This document shows positions 1 through 5,031 of a stretch of DNA of 5,047 nt, piece after piece (the stretch's first letter is position 1; the number at the start of each line of letters is the position of its first letter). The notes beneath the pieces were generated by a model. The model was not told the DNA's origin, ran no database searches, and worked only from the letters and a program-made list of their open reading frames with translations. Position numbers and translations under genes: made by a program. The stretch lies in assembly GCA_030754715.1 (NCBI GenBank), contig JASLZV010000168.1:1-5047 (forward strand). Reading direction: 5' to 3'. The DNA is from Phycisphaerae bacterium (GTDB lineage: Bacteria; Planctomycetota; Phycisphaerae; SM23-33).

Positions 1-251
1 TGTATCTTCTTGTCGCCGTAGTCCTTCAGGATCACCTCGAAGGAGGTCTGTTCTTCCTTCTCGGCAACTTGCTCCCCTCCGCCGGCCCCGGCCAACATCA
101 CGGCCCCACCCGCGGCGGGCTCGATCCCGTGGGCCTCCTTGAGGTAGTCAGCCAAATCCACTGCCTCTTTCAGCGTCAGGGCCACCATCTTGTCGCCCAT
201 CGCCTTGATCTCCTGGGAGAACTCTCTTGCCTCAACGGCTTGGTCACTCAT
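1..251 (-). CDS. rplL: 50S ribosomal protein L7/L12 (bL12), partial: C-terminus beyond the window
   Basis: The first 83 codons of L7/L12, the multi-copy stalk protein that recruits and stimulates translational GTPases. The N-terminal dimerisation helices (about 10-40) include KMVALTLKEAVDLADYLKEA. An Ala/Gly-rich hinge follows (about 44-67, with PAAGGAVMLAGAGGGE). The globular domain then begins with QTSFEVILKDYGDKKI (68-83), matching the usual FdVILK entry. The remaining residues, about 45 in typical family members, lie off the left edge. The ATG is preceded by GGAG (263-260) at 8-nt spacing. rpoB would be expected next, but it is not in the window. Confidence 0.96.
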   Translation of the reverse strand, partial: MSDQAVEAREFSQEIKAMGDKMVALTLKEAVDLADYLKEAHGIEPAAGGAVMLAGAGGGEQVAEKEEQTSFEVILKDYGDKKI

Positions 252-282
252 CGTACCTGCTCCACTATTGACTCTCTCGCCG

Positions 283-332
283 GCCTGATAGGCGGACGCC
301 CCGCTGGCATCCATTTAAGCCCGACGTCGGGC
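283..332 (-). other. Three adjacent stem-loops in the rplJ-rplL spacer
   Basis: On the minus strand the 131-nt spacer (382-252) holds three consecutive hairpins. GCCCG/CGGGC with a 4-nt loop sits in a perfect 14-nt palindrome (332-319). GGATGCC/GGCGTCC, 7 bp with one G-U and a 5-nt loop, is at 312-294. GCCT/AGGC with a 3-nt loop is at 293-283. None is followed by a T-run. The last ends 31 nt before the rplL ATG. Because L7/L12 is made in several copies per ribosome while L10 is single-copy, a structured spacer could mark an RNA-processing or stabilising element that raises rplL output. That role is inference. I saw no promoter or small gene in the spacer. Confidence 0.45.
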
Positions 333-382
333 CCAATCCGCAGCCGGTCAATCGTCGGTAATTCACTTTACTGGCGCGTCGC

Positions 383-931
383 TCAGGCGGCCTGTTCCGT
401 CGACTCGCCACCGTCTTGCTTTTCCTCGATAGCCTTGACCAGAGCAGCCAGTTTTCCACCGGGGGCCAGCATGCAGCCGCTCAACTTCGACCCCGGTCCC
501 AGCACACAGGCCGCCAGTTTGGCCAGGGCCTCTTCCCGCGTGGGAAACCTGCTCATCGCCTCAATCCGGTCAGACCCGTACGCCTCGCCCTCCAAGACGG
601 CCGCCTTCACCGTCAGAGCCTTGGCTTCCTCTTGCTTCTTGATGTCCATCAGTTCGCGAACGACGCTGACTATACTGTCGCCGCCGTAGGCAATCGCGCA
701 GGGGCCGCTCAGCAAATCGGCCGCCGCTTCAAGCCCCACCGACCTGAAGGCCTGCCGTGCCAGAGAATTCTTGACCACGAGCAGACGTATGTCGTTCTCC
801 AACAGGCGATTGCGGATGCCGTTGGTCGCGACCGCCCCGACGCCGGCAAGTCCGACGACAGCCAGCGATTTCACGTCCTTGAACCTGTCGGCCAGTTCAT
901 TTCGAATCAGTGTCTTGACTGGTTTGCTCAT
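383..931 (-). CDS. rplJ: 50S ribosomal protein L10 (uL10)
   Basis: A complete 182-aa L10 (E. coli 165 aa). It anchors the L7/L12 dimers to 23S rRNA at the base of the stalk. The globular N-terminal domain shows family features such as KSLAVVGLAGV (21-31), the IRNRLLEN region (39-46) and LLVVKNSLARQAF (50-62). The C-terminal part, KLAALVKAIEEKQ (160-172), matches the helix on which L7/L12 dimers dock, followed by an acidic/polar tail. The ATG has AGGTGAG (949-943) at 11-nt spacing. The gene pairs with rplL downstream, but the gap is 131 nt and structured rather than a tight junction. Confidence 0.97.
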   Translation of the reverse strand: MSKPVKTLIRNELADRFKDVKSLAVVGLAGVGAVATNGIRNRLLENDIRLLVVKNSLARQAFRSVGLEAAADLLSGPCAIAYGGDSIVSVVRELMDIKKQEEAKALTVKAAVLEGEAYGSDRIEAMSRFPTREEALAKLAACVLGPGSKLSGCMLAPGGKLAALVKAIEEKQDGGESTEQAA

Positions 932-954
932 TATCTAAAAAACTCACCTTCGCT

Positions 955-1638
955 CTACTGCACGGCCAATTCCACCGATGGGGTCATCGTGCCCGAGAGG
1001 CATACCTTCTTCACGTACATCCCCTTGGTGGATGGCGGCTTGATCTTCTTCACGTGTCTTATGAACGTATCGATGTTTTCCGAGAGCCTCTTGTCGTCAA
1101 AACTCATCTTACCGACCGACACGTGCAGGTTCCCCCCATCGTCGTTGCGGTACTCAACCTTACCATCAACATACTCCGTAACGGCGCCGGCAATATCTTT
1201 CGAAACCGTGCCGGACTTGGGACTGGGCATCTTGCCCTGGGGCCCCAGGATCCGCCCCAGCCGAGAGACGCTCTTCATCATCTCCGGGACGGCCACCGCC
1301 ACGTCGAAATCGGTCCACCCGTCCTGGATCTTTTTGATCAGTTCGTCGCTGCCGGCCTCGATCGCACCGGCTTTTTCGGCCTTCTCAACATCCTCGTCCT
1401 GGCAAAACGCGATCACTTTCCGCTTCACACCGATACCGTGCGGCAGCGAAATCGAACCGCGAAGGGCCTGTTCGCCCTGGCGGGGATCGATTCCCATGTG
1501 CATGACCAATTCCACGGTCTGGTCGAATTTCCCGCCCCCGAAGGCCTTGAGCACCTTGATGGCCTCAGCCGGCGGAACCTTGCCATCCGGCAGGCCTGCG
1601 GCATCGGCCTTGTATCGTTTGCCTCGTGTTGTGCCCAT
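955..1638 (-). CDS. rplA: 50S ribosomal protein L1 (uL1)
   Basis: A complete 227-aa L1 (E. coli 234 aa), the protein of the mobile L1 stalk that helps move deacylated tRNA out of the E site. Visible hallmarks are GIDPRQGEQALRGSISLPHG (49-68), the signature RLGRILGPQGKMPSPKSGTV (126-145) and the C-terminal PPSTKGMYVKKVCLSGTM (201-218). The ATG is preceded by AGGGAG (1650-1645) at 6-nt spacing, a strong site. L1 binds 23S rRNA and, in many bacteria, its own messenger; whether it does so here cannot be seen. rplJ starts 23 nt after the stop codon (TAG), so no separate long L10 leader fits between them. Any such leader would have to lie inside rplA. Confidence 0.98.
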   Translation of the reverse strand: MGTTRGKRYKADAAGLPDGKVPPAEAIKVLKAFGGGKFDQTVELVMHMGIDPRQGEQALRGSISLPHGIGVKRKVIAFCQDEDVEKAEKAGAIEAGSDELIKKIQDGWTDFDVAVAVPEMMKSVSRLGRILGPQGKMPSPKSGTVSKDIAGAVTEYVDGKVEYRNDDGGNLHVSVGKMSFDDKRLSENIDTFIRHVKKIKPPSTKGMYVKKVCLSGTMTPSVELAVQ

Positions 1639-1686
1639 TCACTACTCCCTGCGTCTCTATGGACCGCCGCGTCTCGGCCCCTCTCA

Positions 1687-1701
1687 CAGGCGATTCGCCT
1701 G
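1687..1701 (-). other. Stem-loop in the rplK-rplA spacer
   Basis: CAGGCG and CGCCTG form a perfect 6-bp stem around a 3-nt loop, extendable by one G-U pair in minus-strand RNA. It lies 11 nt after the rplK stop and 48 nt before the rplA start, with no T-run after it. In E. coli L1 represses its own operon by binding a leader upstream of rplK; I see no convincing match to the L1-stalk motif here. It could be an RNA-processing or stability element, or chance. Confidence 0.4.
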
Positions 1702-1712
1702 CTGCCGGGTGG

Positions 1713-2138
1713 TTATTTCTCCACCGTCAGGCCCATACTTCGGGCGGTGCCTTCGATAATCCGGCAGGCCTGTTCCACCGTGTTGGCGCTCAGGTCGGCG
1801 ATCTTTCTGGCGGCGATTGCCCGGACCTGGTCGGCAGTCACCGAGCCGACTTTTTCCTTGTTGGGCACGCCAGAACCCTTGGCGACCTGGGCGGCCTCCT
1901 TAAGAAGCGCCGCTGCCGGCGGGCTCTTGCAGATAAACGTGAACGTCCGGTCCGCGTAGATGTTGATGACCACCGGGATGGGCATCCCGTTGTGCTCCTT
2001 GGTCTGCTCATTAAACTGCGAAACAAACTGCCCGATGTTCACGCCATGTGCGCCCAGCGCAGGTCCGATCGGCGGGGCCGGCGTCGCCTGCCCGCCAGGA
2101 GCCTGCAACTTGATCTTCGCCACGATTGCCTTGGCCAT
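1713..2138 (-). CDS. rplK: 50S ribosomal protein L11 (uL11)
   Basis: A complete 141-aa L11, nearly the same length as in E. coli. With 23S rRNA it forms the GTPase-associated centre, where EF-Tu, EF-G and release factors act. It is also the platform for RelA and the thiostrepton site in other bacteria. The N-terminal domain has the proline-rich KLQAPGGQATPAPPIGPALG (10-29) and GVNIGQF (32-38). The C-terminal rRNA-binding domain ends with the L11 signature region RKIADLSANTVEQACRIIEG and TARSMG (111-136). The ATG is unambiguous, but the ribosome-binding site is weak, with only the purine-rich GAGAAAG nearby. rplA follows after 74 nt, the conserved L11-L1 pair. Confidence 0.98.
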   Translation of the reverse strand: MAKAIVAKIKLQAPGGQATPAPPIGPALGAHGVNIGQFVSQFNEQTKEHNGMPIPVVINIYADRTFTFICKSPPAAALLKEAAQVAKGSGVPNKEKVGSVTADQVRAIAARKIADLSANTVEQACRIIEGTARSMGLTVEK

Positions 2139-2217
2139 TACTGCTTTCTCGTTTCAGCCCTTTTCAACCACAGCGCGTTTTCGGTCCGTTGCCTGTCGCT
2201 GATGGCTGATCGCCTTG

Positions 2218-2775
2218 TCATGCCTTTTCTATCTGCCAGTATTCCAGTTCCACCGGAGTGGACCGTCCGAAAATAGTCACGATTACCCGAACGAGGCCCT
2301 TGTCGCCCAGCATCTCGTCCACCTCACCCTCGAAGTTCTCGAACGCTCCCTCCTTGATCTTGACCGCATCGCCCTTCTTGAACTCCACCGATACGGTCGT
2401 TCCTTCCTTGGCCTTTTCCACCTGCATGAGCATCTTCTCGGCGTCGCCGAACGACATGGGGGTAGGTTTGCCGCCTGCGCCGATGAAGTCGCCCACGCCG
2501 TTGGTCTCACGGATCAGGAACCACGCTTCCTCCGTGACGCGACCGTCGTCTTCCAAGTCCATTTCGAGGAACACGTAACCAGGGTAGAGTTTCCGCTCGA
2601 CGTACTTTTTCTCGCTCCCGCGGCGGCCTCTGGGATCGGGACGCCGCTCGGTCGGAACAAGCACGCGGCTGATAGTCTCGTCCAACCCTTCAATTTTAAT
2701 CCTGCGGTCCAGAGCATCGCGAACCTGCGACTCCCTGTTGGATGCCACCCGTAAGACACACCACTGCTTAGCCAT
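2218..2775 (-). CDS. nusG: Transcription termination/antitermination factor NusG
   Basis: A 185-aa protein with the two-domain NusG layout. The N-terminal NGN domain (about 4-115) binds RNA polymerase and contains RVLVPTE (37-43), RKLYPGYVFLEM (61-72), WFLIRET (85-91) and GGKPTPM (101-107). A linker leads to the C-terminal KOW domain (about 134-165), with KKGDAVKIKEGAFENFEGEV, and the closing FGRSTPVELEYWQIEKA typical of the family. NusG promotes elongation, assists Rho and bridges polymerase to ribosomal protein S10. There are a few extra residues between the YPGY strand and WFLIRET (DLEDDGRVTEEA). The ATG gives MAKQWCVLRV, which fits other NusG starts; the Shine-Dalgarno is modest (GGGA, 2788-2785, 9 nt away). 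The frame stays open far upstream through secE and tRNA-Trp, but that extension is not real coding. secE is 38 nt upstream and rplK 79 nt downstream. Confidence 0.97.
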   Translation of the reverse strand: MAKQWCVLRVASNRESQVRDALDRRIKIEGLDETISRVLVPTERRPDPRGRRGSEKKYVERKLYPGYVFLEMDLEDDGRVTEEAWFLIRETNGVGDFIGAGGKPTPMSFGDAEKMLMQVEKAKEGTTVSVEFKKGDAVKIKEGAFENFEGEVDEMLGDKGLVRVIVTIFGRSTPVELEYWQIEKA

Positions 2776-2813
2776 CTTGGAAGTTCCCGCTGGTATCCGT
2801 CGTGCACACAACC

Positions 2814-3200
2814 TCACCCAAGCACACCCAGGCGAATGAAGAACATACGGAACATAATGTCCACGCCGTACAGGATCATGGCAACAATCAGCGTGGTAAC
2901 GATAACCACCTTCGTCGAGCCCACCACTTCCTTGCGATTGGACCAGGACACCTTTTTCATCTCCCCTTCGGTGGCGATAAGGAAGTCGGCGTTCTTCGCG
3001 CGGTTGACCAGCCAGAAGACCAGCGCGCACAGCACCACCGTCATCAGGGCGGGAATACCGTACCGCAGGTACGCACCAAGGGCGTACAACTTCTTGCTCA
3101 GCACGTACGCACCGCAAACGGTCGCCATCGCCCCCCCCACGAAAGTGCAGGTGCGAACGTACTTGCCCTGGCCCGGCTTGTATATCGTGAACACGCTCAA
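2814..3200 (-). CDS. secE: Preprotein translocase subunit SecE
   Basis: A 128-aa membrane protein, an essential partner of SecY in the protein-export channel. The C-terminal half is the conserved SecE core: the amphipathic segment EMKKVSWSNRKEV (80-92) followed by a membrane span at about 98-117. Two further hydrophobic spans precede it, at roughly 17-34 and 48-65. That gives three spans in total, as in E. coli SecE (127 aa) and unlike the single-span short form. The N-terminus reads IYKPGQGKYVR (6-16), which I associate with planctomycete SecE. The start is TTG, with GGGAAG at 8 nt; there is no in-frame ATG back to the upstream stop, and a GTG two codons in is the only rival. nusG follows after 38 nt, the usual secE-nusG pairing. 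Confidence 0.93.
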   Translation of the reverse strand: MSVFTIYKPGQGKYVRTCTFVGGAMATVCGAYVLSKKLYALGAYLRYGIPALMTVVLCALVFWLVNRAKNADFLIATEGEMKKVSWSNRKEVVGSTKVVIVTTLIVAMILYGVDIMFRMFFIRLGVLG

Positions 3201-3208
3201 AACATTCG

Positions 3209-3214
3209 CTTCCC
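3209..3214 (-). promoter_or_regulatory. Ribosome binding site that sets the TTG start of secE
   Basis: GGGAAG lies 8 nt before the TTG at 3200, an optimal spacing. The only nearby ATG (3205-3203) is out of frame and meets a stop after one more codon (ATG TTT TGA). The alternative in-frame GTG at 3194 would be 14 nt away. The site therefore favours TTG. Confidence 0.55.
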
Positions 3215-3217
3215 GGC

Positions 3218-3241
3218 AAAAACCCCCAGGCCTCCGGCCCG
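3218..3241 (-). other. Stem-loop followed by G4T5 between tRNA-Trp and secE
   Basis: On the minus strand CGGGCC and GGCCTG (3241-3227) pair over 6 bp, including one G-U, around a GGA loop. GGGG and then TTTTT (3222-3218) follow. It resembles an intrinsic terminator, but four G residues separate the stem from the T-run and the stem is short, so full termination is doubtful. It could be a partial attenuator or a boundary for tRNA 3' processing. It lies only 18 nt before the secE start and leaves no room for a promoter after it, which argues for read-through. Confidence 0.35.
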
Positions 3242-3257
3242 CAACTCTTCACCTCAC

Positions 3258-3331
3258 CACGGCAGGGAGGACTTGAACCCCCAACCTGCGGTTTTGGAGA
3301 CCGCTGCTCTACCAAATTGAGCTACTGCCGT
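3258..3331 (-). tRNA. tRNA-Trp (anticodon CCA)
   Basis: Read on the minus strand this is a full 74-nt cloverleaf. The acceptor ACGGCAG (3331-3325) pairs with CTGCCGT (3265-3259). The D-arm is GCTC/GAGC with loop AATTTGGTA. The anticodon stem GCGGT/ACCGC closes loop CTCCAAA, so the anticodon is CCA (tryptophan, UGG). The T-stem GGGGG/CCTCC (one G-U) closes loop TTCAAGT. The discriminator base is G (3258), as usual for bacterial tRNA-Trp. The following bases are GTG, so CCA is not encoded. tRNA-Trp immediately before secE-nusG is a classic bacterial arrangement, and the transcript probably continues into secE. Confidence 0.98.
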
Positions 3332-3423
3332 ATCCCGTAACCCGGATTCGGAAAGAGCCCACAAATCAAACGGCTTTCGTGACTCTCCTGAAATCAAAAA
3401 AAAACCTGTGTCGCCCGTGGTAA
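3332..3423 (-). other. rpmG to tRNA-Trp spacer with a T9 run
   Basis: This 92-nt non-coding spacer begins right after the rpmG stop. On the minus strand a run of nine T (3404-3396) starts 19 nt after the stop codon. Upstream of it I can pair only about 3 bp (ACC with GGT), too weak for a standard intrinsic terminator. The 8-mer TTTGATTT occurs twice (3398-3391 and 3370-3363), spaced 28 nt apart. I found no good -35/-10 pair for the downstream tRNA. The spacer may be an AT-rich promoter-proximal element, a pause or slippage site, or simply unconstrained. Confidence 0.4.
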
Positions 3424-3591
3424 TTACTTCCGCTTGGTCTTGTGCTCGGTGTGCTTGCGCTGGCGCCGGCAGAATTTCTTCAGCGTGACCTTCTGCATAC
3501 CGCCCAGCGTACGGACCTGCGTGCGGTAGTTCAGGTCGCCGCAGTCGCTGCACTCAAGCCAAACATGTTCCCGAGCCTTGCTCTTGCCCAT
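3424..3591 (-). CDS. rpmG: 50S ribosomal protein L33 (bL33)
   Basis: A 55-aa basic protein of normal L33 length, a small large-subunit protein near the tRNA exit region. The family pattern is clear: KSKAREHVWLECSDCGDLNY, then YRTQ, GG, and LKKFC followed by RKHTEHK. Zinc-binding L33 proteins carry two CxxC knuckles. Here the first is intact (Cys14, Cys17), but the second reads Cys41-Arg-Arg-Gln44, so the fourth cysteine is missing. The gene starts 6 nt after the tuf TAA. Its ribosome-binding site (GGAG, 3604-3601) lies in the last tuf codons at 9-nt spacing, so it is probably translationally coupled to tuf. L33 next to tuf, tRNA-Trp and secE is a common bacterial arrangement. Confidence 0.95.
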   Translation of the reverse strand: MGKSKAREHVWLECSDCGDLNYRTQVRTLGGMQKVTLKKFCRRQRKHTEHKTKRK

Positions 3592-3597
3592 CGACCG

Positions 3598-4800
3598 TTA
3601 CTCCAGGATCTTGGTGACCACGCCGGCACCCACCGTCCTGCCGCCTTCGCGGATGGCAAAACGCAGACCATCTTCCATCGCGATTGACGCGTTCAGCAGC
3701 ATCACCTGCGTCTGGATGTTGTCACCCGGCATACACATCTCGGCGCCCTTCAGTTCGATCGTCCCGGTTACGTCGGTGGTCCGGAAGTAAAACTGCGGGC
3801 GATAGCCTGTGAAGAACGGGCTGTGGCGGCCGCCCTCTTCCTTGGTCAGTACGTACACCTCCGAGTCGAATTTGGCGTGCGGGGTGATGCTGCCCGGCTT
3901 GGCCAGAACCTGCCCGCGATCCAACTCGTCTTTTTCGATACCTCGCAGCAGGCAGCCCACATTGTCGCCAGCCTGCCCTTGCTCCATGGTCTTGTTGAAC
4001 ATCTCCACGCCCGTAACAGTGGTGCTGCGCGTCTCGCCAAGGCCCACGATCTCCACCTGGTCGCCCACCTTGACAATGCCTCGCTCGATCCGACCAGTAC
4101 CCACCGTACCGCGCCCCTTGATCGAAAAAACGTCTTCCACGGGCAACAGGAAGTCCTTGTCAACTTCCCGGACCGGCTCGGGAATGTGTTTGTCCAGAGC
4201 CTCGACCAGTTCCACAATCGGCTTGGCCGCTTCGCCCGTGACGTCTTCAAGGGCAGCCGTCGCCGAACCCATGATCACCGGAATGTTGTCGCCGTCGAAC
4301 TCGTACTTGCTCAGGAGTTCACGGACCTCCAACTCCACCAGTTCCAGAAGTTCCGGGTCATCCACCAGGTCAACCTTGTTCAGGAACACCACCAACGCCG
4401 GTACGTTTACCTGGCGGGCCAGCAGCACATGTTCGCGCGTCTGGGGCATTGGGCCATCTGCCGCCGAAACCACCAAAATCGCCCCGTCCATCTGGGCGGC
4501 GCCGGTAATCATGTTCTTCACGTAGTCGGCGTGACCGGGGCAGTCCACGTGGGCGTAGTGGCGGTTCTCCGATTCGTATTCCACGTGTGCGGTGGAAATG
4601 GTCAGAATCTTCGTCGCGTCACGGCGACCCTGCGACTCCGAAGCCTTGGCGATGTCGTCGTAGCTCCTGTACTTCGCCAGACCCTTGGCCTCCAGGACGG
4701 CTGTTATCGCCGCCGTCAGCGTGGTCTTGCCGTGATCAACATGACCGATCGTGCCGACGTTGACGTGAGGTTTGGTCCGTTGGAACACTTCCTTGGCCAT
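3598..4800 (-). CDS. tuf: Elongation factor Tu (EF-Tu)
   Basis: A complete 400-aa EF-Tu, slightly longer than the E. coli protein (394 aa). It is the cytoplasmic GTPase that carries aminoacyl-tRNA to the ribosomal A site. The GTP-binding domain shows G1 GHVDHGKT (19-26), DCPGH (86-90) with catalytic His90, NKVD (141-144) and a G5-like GSA (178-180). Domains II and III follow, with typical segments such as [12 protein letters not shown] and [11 protein letters not shown] and the C-terminus [12 protein letters not shown]. Switch I is unusual: between Tyr47 and Thr67 there are five residues more than in E. coli, and the usual RGITI reads KILTI. The magnesium-coordinating threonine (Thr67) is kept. 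The ATG is preceded by AGGAG (4813-4809) at 8-nt spacing, and [19 protein letters not shown] aligns with EF-Tu N-termini, so the start is secure. tRNA-Thr lies 125 nt upstream and rpmG starts 6 nt downstream. Confidence 0.98.
   Translation of the reverse strand: MAKEVFQRTKPHVNVGTIGHVDHGKTTLTAAITAVLEAKGLAKYRSYDDIAKASESQGRRDATKILTISTAHVEYESENRHYAHVDCPGHADYVKNMITGAAQMDGAILVVSAADGPMPQTREHVLLARQVNVPALVVFLNKVDLVDDPELLELVELEVRELLSKYEFDGDNIPVIMGSATAALEDVTGEAAKPIVELVEALDKHIPEPVREVDKDFLLPVEDVFSIKGRGTVGTGRIERGIVKVGDQVEIVGLGETRSTTVTGVEMFNKTMEQGQAGDNVGCLLRGIEKDELDRGQVLAKPGSITPHAKFDSEVYVLTKEEGGRHSPFFTGYRPQFYFRTTDVTGTIELKGAEMCMPGDNIQTQVMLLNASIAMEDGLRFAIREGGRTVGAGVVTKILE
3601..3604 (-). promoter_or_regulatory. 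rpmG ribosome binding site inside the tuf 3' end
   Basis: GGAG within the last tuf codons (CTG GAG TAA) sits 9 nt before the rpmG ATG. The intergenic gap is only 6 nt. Ribosomes finishing tuf would pass over this site, which suggests coupled translation of EF-Tu and L33. Confidence 0.6.
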
Positions 4801-4925
4801 TGCTCTGACTCCTGTTCGCCTTGGTTGCCTTTCTATGGTTTAACCGCGACGTCTTGCTGTCTGCTCGCCCGCCGCACCGGCGATCGGTGAAACCGATTTT
4901 GTCCCTGCCCCCTGTCCAAACGCAC
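4801..4925 (-). other. tRNA-Thr to tuf leader
   Basis: This 125-nt non-coding leader contains the tuf Shine-Dalgarno near its end and small hairpin possibilities: ATCGGT/ACCGAT at 4897-4883 and CGCC/GGCG just after it in the transcription direction. I found no -35/-10 pair with acceptable spacing. The leader probably separates the tRNA from the tuf messenger by processing. Confidence 0.4.
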
Positions 4926-4997
<72 letters not shown>

Positions 4998-5008
4998 ATA
5001 CCCCCGGC

Positions 5009-5031
5009 CCGCTCGCGCAATGCACGAGCGG
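5009..5031 (-). other. 10-bp stem-loop just upstream of tRNA-Thr
   Basis: On the minus strand CCGCTCGTGC and GCGCGAGCGG form a 10-bp stem with one G-U pair around an ATT loop. On the plus strand the same position is a C-A mismatch, so the structure is better in minus-strand RNA, the direction of the operon. No T-run follows it in either direction, so it does not look like an intrinsic terminator. It ends 11 nt before the mature tRNA 5' end. It may be part of the precursor-tRNA leader, or a structure left between two tRNA genes if another lies to the right. The function is unknown. Confidence 0.5.

Noticed and set aside
416..1759. A 447-codon open frame on the plus strand
   Set aside because: It lies antisense to rplJ and rplA and spans both genes and their spacer. 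The translation has no recognisable domain, and the minus-strand genes are certain. Long antisense frames are expected in GC-rich genes.
2776..3315. Upstream extension of the nusG frame to a 365-aa protein
   Set aside because: The extra N-terminal part overlaps secE in another frame and part of tRNA-Trp. The conserved NusG sequence begins at the ATG at 2775.
3341..3369. Promoter for tRNA-Trp using TTGATT as the -35 box
   Set aside because: At 15-17 nt spacing the candidate -10 boxes read AATCCG or TCCGGG, which do not resemble TATAAT.
3396..3423. Intrinsic terminator after rpmG based on the T9 run
   Set aside because: Only about 3 bp can be paired immediately before the T-run, so the hairpin requirement is not met. 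It is kept only as an unexplained T-run.
3823..4890. A 355-codon open frame on the plus strand opposite tuf
   Set aside because: It is the complement of the highly conserved EF-Tu gene. It has no recognisable domain and no reason to be coding.
4883..4900. ATCGGT-GAA-ACCGAT followed by TTT on the plus strand, like a short intrinsic terminator
   Set aside because: No plus-strand gene precedes it, the stem is only 6 bp and the T-run is short. On the minus strand, the transcribed direction, no T-run follows the hairpin.
4890..4925. Sigma-70 promoter for tuf (TTGGAC and CAAAAT on the minus strand)
   Set aside because: The spacing between the boxes is about 12 nt, too short for a sigma-70 promoter, and both boxes are imperfect.
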